DNA of 64,000 nt from assembly GCA_012064385.1 (NCBI GenBank), contig QRDG01000398.1:2477217-2541216 (forward strand), given 5' to 3'. The position numbers and the translations under genes were made by a program. The DNA is from Puccinellia tenuiflora. Its lineage: Eukaryota > Streptophyta > Magnoliopsida > Poales > Poaceae. Position 1 is the first letter of the stretch; each line of letters starts with the position of its first letter. Below the pieces are notes generated by a model. The model saw only the letters and a program-made list of their open reading frames with translations. It did not search any database and was not told where the DNA came from. Below, one piece after another: positions 58,287-64,000 of this stretch.

Positions 58287-60119
58287 AGTTGGTATCAGAG
58301 CAGGACTGCCTGTAGGAAACCCTTTCTATTGGTCGATGTCGAGTCTAGTTCGTGAAAATTATTTTTAACCTAAAAATGAGTTGTGAAAACCCTCCTAGGA
58401 TTCTTTTTACTCCTCATCCAATTCACTCTGATCTCGGTGTCATCTTACCTCGATTTGATTTTAACGGTTCTTCTGATCATCGGCAAAGTTCTAAATCTTT
58501 AGGATCTCGGGGTTTGGGTTCCTACCTTTAGTTACTAGTTATCCTTACTCCTCTGCCAACCCTAAAACATGAAGAAAGGAAGTATGATGGTTCGTCAAGA
58601 TATTTCTTTGCTTTAGCCCAAGATCTTGAACCGAAGGTCCCGGATTGTGCTAGGGCTCCGGTGTAATTATTCATGAGGGCTGTCACCCTTGTGAGTGTTA
58701 TGCTATTGTGGGTCCCAGTGCATGAAGCTGATCTTTAACCCAATATCTTTTCCGTTGAACCCTGGTGTGAATGGTTAAACCCTACATCAGGTTGGCAAAA
58801 TTGAAGTCAGTCTTCAAGCTCGAGGTTGCAGCCGTAATTGTTTTCCTCGACAATACTCTTCTTCGTCACCGGCTTTAGCTAGGCCCCTTATCATGGAGTC
58901 ATCTGAATCACGACGGGATTGCTCTTAGCGAGCCTTTCCATCAATAATTGTGTTTCCTCCGGTAACGACCGTCCCTGAAAACCCTTTCGACACTAGTTGT
59001 CGGAAGAGTGCTATCACGGGCTTCTGCAATATCCTAACTTGTTGTTAGCCCGTTCCTTAACCCAAATCTGTTATCAGTCCTCTATCTGCATGCGGACAAT
59101 CAAGGGTATCGTGCATTGGGGTGTTCTGATGCATAATATTCTTGGGTTCATCAAGACATTTCCCCTTGGGATGTCAGGAGAAGCGAACTCCTCCCTCGGA
59201 CTTGTCAAGCCTGGAGTATCTGCACGCCTAACCCAATTCTGAACCTCAAGCAGAAATGATGCTGGGTGGTTTAGTAAGAGCATGACCTAAGCCTACTAGT
59301 AGCCCGATAAGTCCGGTGTTGTGGTTCACGCACCTCACCGGAGGGTCTTTTGACTAAATCTCCTAACTCTTTCAAAATCAACCGTTATCCATGGGAATCC
59401 TATGTAAATGGTTCTAGAAGTTTCCCGTATGGTCTTTTCTCTACCTCAAGTACGACTTTCGCTTGAGTGTTGAATGAAGGCTATTTCCGAAGCCGGAGTG
59501 CAATATCTAGAATCTCAAAGAGAACCTCACTACGGAGTTGCTAAATATCTATCGGTCAATCCTCCTACTCCATCTATCTCATGGAAATAGCTCAATATCA
59601 GGTTTTACCTCTCCGTCTAAAAATGTGGGCCAATGCCATATCTATCCTCCCAGGTGAGCCCAAGGTTTTGACCAATCACACTAACATTGTAGAAACCCTT
59701 CAGTTTCGTTAGTGCCAAGCTTTTAACCTTAAGGAAGCGTCTGGTAGGTCACAATCGTGGAGTCCAAACGGTGTCTTTTCTCCTCTCGGTGCTCCAACTC
59801 TCTATGATCTACACCTCTTGGAGATTTGAGGTAATGTCTTAATCTTGGACCAATATCCTGAGCAAGGTGATCGGTTGTCCTGTCCTCAGCTCGACCTTTG
59901 TTTGGTCAAGTCGTCCCTTGTTCTCTCAATAACCTATGGTTTTGGGCAAGAGTCATTTCGTCTATCACCTTAAGTTATCTCCTGTTCTTCCCGCCTTTTT
60001 GGCATGTCTTGTTAGTTAGCCAAATCTCTCCAACGAGGAAGATGTGTGTTGCCAAGTTTCTCTCATCCCTCTTCCTACTCTAGAATCTCGGGACGAGATT
60101 CCTGTAAGGGGGGTAGAAT
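58287..60119 (+). other. non-coding interior of the young element
   Basis: 1833 bp with no supported protein. Primer site TTGGTATCAGAGCAGG at 58289-58304 (tRNA-iMet). Polypurine tract AAGGGGGGTAGAAT at 60106-60119. The last 40 bp before it (CTCGGGACGAGATTCC) are typical of Tekay/Del-type elements. Confidence 0.75.
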
Positions 60120-63100
60120 TGTAACAGCCCCAATTTGGTACCCTAAAATACGGACCAAATTTTCACTTTTTGATTGGCATTGCATCATGACATCCATTTT
60201 AAAATTTGCTTAAGTTGAATAAAGCAACAATTGTAAAACAACAAAAAGGGGGAAATTAAACCCTTCCCAAATTTCCAACCCAAACACAATACTCTTTTGG
60301 TAAAACCAATTACTCTTGAGTCTCCAAATTGTTAAGGAAACTCAAGGATATATTTTTCTTTTTAACTAGTTGCCAAAGGCTAATTTTATTAACAAGCAAC
60401 TAAATAAAAATTTGAGAAATCACTTTGGTTCTTTTTAATTTCTATTGTTGGAACCAAGTTAAGTTTTCCAAAATTTCACACTAAAATCATGGGGAGCTCT
60501 AGTACTATTGTTAGGGTCTCCATGAATATTTTCAATATTTTTGGAGATGTCTAAATACTCCAAATAAATGAATTGTGGAAGATCTCAAAAATGCCTTCTT
60601 TTGAACCCTGTGAACAAATCATGACCAAAAACATTTTTGTTTGCTTCCCTAATTTTTGTGGAGGTTTAACAGCTTGAATGGAGCCAATGTGAATTTTTCC
60701 AGAATTTACAAAATTGCTTAAATAGCTCTTTTAAATAGCTATACCTTGCTGCTTTAAAAATCAGGAAAAAGGAATTGTGGAAAAGGTTAAATTCCTGACG
60801 GTGGGCCCCTACTGTCATCCTCCCTCTCTCTTCCCTCTCGCCACTGTGCGCCATGGCGCACTGGAGCCATACCGTGGCCCTGCCGGCCATGCCGCCGTGC
60901 CTCCCCGCTCCACCTGCTCCTCCCCTGGAGGTCAAGATGGCACCCACGACGCCTGGACGCACCTGCTCCTTTTCCCCTTCCCCCTGCTTCCATTCCTCTC
61001 CCCCACGCGAGCTCCCTCCCTGCCGCCGCAGCGTCGAGCTCGCATCCGTCGCCTGGAGCCGCCCGCACGAATCGAAGACAGCCGAGCCCTCCGCCTCACC
61101 GTTCTCTGCCCGCTGGTCCAGGGGCTCGTCCCGGAGTCGCCCCCAACGCCGCCATCCGCGTCTGTTTCGTCTCCGGCCGGCGCGCCTCCGTCGAGCTCTC
61201 CGTCGACTCCGGCCGCCCGGAGGCAAACCGACACCGCCACCGTCTCCGCCTCAAGCTCCTCTACCTCCTCCTCAATCTGTGCGTGCTGGGAGGCTTCCAC
61301 CCGTGCGAATCGAGCCGCCCCCTTCGTCTCCGGCCGCCGCCGTCCGAGCGCGATTCCGCCGCCGTCCGGCCTCCTCGTCCCTCGCCGTCGGCGTCCTCTT
61401 CCTTCTGGTGAGCCTCCGGTCCTCCCGGACACCATCCTGCTCCCACTCCCCCTCTAGGTCCGTCGGTCGCCGTCGCCTGCCTCCGGCCACCGTCGGCGTC
61501 GCCGCGTCCCAGGGCGCCCGGCCAGGAACCGGCCTGACTGGCCTGAGGCCGATTGGCTCGGGCTGGTGGCCGGCCTGCTCGCCCGGCCTGGGCCGGCTGT
61601 GGGCCGGTTCATTCGGCCACTGCTCCGGCCTGCGCCCGGCCTGGGCTGGCTCTGGGCCGGTGCACTCGGGCACCCACCCGTCCTGCAGCCCGGCCTGGCC
61701 GGCACAAGGCCGGCCTGTCTGCCCTTTGCCTTTTCTTTTTATGAGGTAAAGTGAGATAAAACACTTTGTATCTTTTTAAATATTGATCCAAAATTTGCAA
61801 ATAAAATATGACAATGCTCATAAAAACATTTCCTATCTTTGGGTAACATTGTTTTTCCCTTTTGTCTAAATAAAATTGCTGTGTTTTAAGAATTCCTAAA
61901 ATGGGTTATTTAATACCCAAAATTGGGAAATTCATAACTTTTTAAATAATTGTCCAGAAATTATGAATTAAATATCAAAATGATCAACTTGTCAAATGCT
62001 ACTCAACCATGCACATATCACCTCATGATCACAAATATTTATTTAATGTTATTCATAACTTGATTAAATGAATTAAATTCAATTATTTAATTAATTTGTC
62101 AATTATTCATCGGTGTTCCGAAATTTACAAATAAATTACCTAAATGATCGGAAGAGCGAAACCTATCCATTCATGTCATGATCATGCCTATTTGAGCCAC
62201 CCCTCTAATAAATTAATATTTGATAAGGAATGTGGCCATTAAGATAAATATGGGGTTGCTTCCAAAGAATTGCACTAATTATTTGGCTCCTCATTTAATT
62301 TTGCTTTTAATTTATATAATGATATCTTTGCACCAACTTGACATGTCATCATGTGATTGAGCATTGCATCTTGTGTTCGTGTGATTTATGTGTGTTTTGT
62401 ATTTTCTTTGGGTAACGATAGATTCCGGAGTCAAGGGTTCCCTCTCCTACCCCGACGAGCAATACTACGCTACCCGGCAGCAAGGCAAGATATAACCTAA
62501 CCTTCTTGGCATCTAGCATCCTATGACTTTATAAAATTATTTTATCCACCATAATATTGCATGCGGTTCCAATGTCTTTTGGTAAATAATAGAATATCCT
62601 ATGAATGCATGTTCTCCCCAAGCCAATCACATGTATCCCTACCTATGAAACCTAGGGTTGAAGTGTTGGCCGAGATAAGGATATAATTATTTGTATTCAT
62701 ATGCTTAGCTATGCTTAGCCATGCTTAAGTAAATGCTTTATGTCCGTTGTTAATTCCAGAAATTATTGATGATGATGGACTGATTCGGGCATGATGGATA
62801 ATGGAGATGCTTAATTAAAATGCTAAGATGGTTGGGGTGAGTTGCCATCGGGGATGGTGTTTTGCCTCACTCTAGCCCCTAGGTGCGAGTTCTTTACCTC
62901 TTGAACCAAGACGAGCGTGCTGCCATTGGTGGGTGTATGGGCGCCTTACTAACTGAATAACTTATGCGGGCGTATCCAAGGGTCCTCTAGTTCGGTTTTC
63001 CATTTGCGTGTGAGTGGAAAGATGATGTTGATGAGGATTTGTGTTTAGGGCGTGGCGATGGGGCAGGGCGCTGAGAGCGCTGAGCCTGTCCTGTGGCCAC

Positions 63101-64000
63101 AGATGACTCTTGGATATTCTCACGTGAGGTAAAGGTTTAACCGCGCCTGCTTGCCGGCCTTCCCCTGAAGAGGGCCAACTAGGTGAGCCGGACGGTACCA
63201 ATGGGTAAATTAGTACACCCCTGCAGGGTTTAATCTTTTCGAAAAGCCGTGTCCACGGTTATGGACAACTTGGGAATAGACGATAAGATCATAGAGAATC
63301 TTAACCTAATTGATATGGCAGCTAAAGGTTGCATAATCACGTGTGTTAAAGGTTCACTTCCTCGAGGGTGATTCGAGGGGGTGCCTTGGTGGAGATGAGT
63401 GTGGTTGGTGACAAAAGGGTTCGATGAGAACCTACGTTGACAAATGTTATTCTCTTATCCCCTTTATAAAATTGCTCTGAGTAGACGAATGCCAAGTGTC
63501 TTTATGTTTCGGTTTATGAAAGTTAGCTTTATGCAAAAGAACTACATATACAGCTTTAGAGCCTCCGTCAGTCATTGGGCCTATATCGCCCTACTAAACT
63601 TGCGAGTACATCGTACTCAGTCTCTCTTTGTTGCCTCTATGTTTTTGTATTTCAGAGGAGGACGACACCGAGCAGTTAGGTGGGTTCTTCGTTGACGTCG
63701 ACTACTAGTCTGGGGTTCCCAGGTGGCAGCTTGGGACCGTGGAACAAGCTGGCTTGGGTGATGTTTATCTGTAGGCCTCTTAGGCCATATATTTGCTTCT
63801 TGTTGTTAGACAACACTACCCACTTCCGCTTGTTGAATTGTTGGATCTGTGATCCTTTTGTTTGTAATATTTGTATTCTACTCGTTATATGAGTTGCTAT
63901 ATAAATGTTTTGTGTCGTAGAGTCATGCTTTGTGCCAGTTCTGTTCCACAAGTCTCGATCTTTGTTTTATACATTGGTGGTTGTGTTGACTACATAGCCT
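60120..64000 (+). repeat. 3' LTR, cut by the window end
   Basis: Starts TGTAACAGCCCC. It reaches the position equivalent to 58255 of the 5' LTR, so 31 bp are missing. The GC-rich island is at about 60785-61725. Confidence 0.93.

Larger units (their letters stand above)
54375..64000 (+). mobile_element. Young large-LTR element with short non-coding interior (right end outside window)
   Basis: LTR 54375-58286, interior 58287-60119, second LTR from 60120 to the window end. LTR ends TGTAAC and GTTACA. tRNA-iMet primer site and polypurine tract are in place. The interior is only 1.8 kb and has no supported frame, so it is non-autonomous. The 5 bp before the element are AACAC; the partner duplication should lie near 64032. 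The style resembles Tekay/Del Gypsy elements. Confidence 0.88.

Overview
The window is plant nuclear DNA and almost certainly intergenic DNA of a Triticeae grass (wheat, goatgrass, barley or rye type). The evidence is dense nesting of LTR retrotransposons, grass-style LINE and CACTA sequences, very large LTRs, GC-rich codon use in some reading frames and plant GT-AG introns. I find no intact host gene. Every stretch can be placed in a transposable element, a captured gene fragment or an element remnant.

Layout from left to right. (1) 1-7527: right-hand part of a Gypsy element of the Tat lineage on the + strand ('Tat-1'), with decayed gag-protease, a large pol deletion, a long antisense gene (aORF, minus strand) and the 3' LTR. 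(2) 7528-16026: an old LINE (ORF1 tail and ORF2 endonuclease), split by a 4983-bp solo LTR (7963-12945) and a 1776-bp solo LTR (13101-14876). (3) 16027-17424 plus 25636-25909: an LTR-like sequence that interrupts the LINE and is itself split by a complete Athila-type element (17425-25635, minus strand, TSD TCTCT) that keeps only gag and protease. (4) 25910-53332: an element on the minus strand ('B') with a 5.9-kb LTR and a non-coding interior. A complete Tat element ('Tat-2', 32805-44139, TSD CTCGA) sits in its interior. A 6.9-kb CACTA transposon (46003-52884, TSD CTA) sits in its right LTR and carries host gene fragments, including exon 1 of EPSP synthase. (5) 53333-54374: a two-exon gene fragment. 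(6) 54375-64000: a young element with 3.9-kb LTRs and a 1.8-kb non-coding interior; the window ends 31 bp before the expected end of its right LTR.

The most interesting system is the pair of Tat elements. Both carry, antisense to gag-pol, a long gene made of a globular N-terminal domain like the 'putative gypsy type transposon' family, a conserved 84-85 bp GT-AG intron, and a long charged coiled coil. Each has lost integrase by a different deletion, while the antisense gene is still present in both. In all four places where a stop in one copy faces a CAG in the other, the change is CAG to TAG, which fits decay of methylated cytosine in CHG context.
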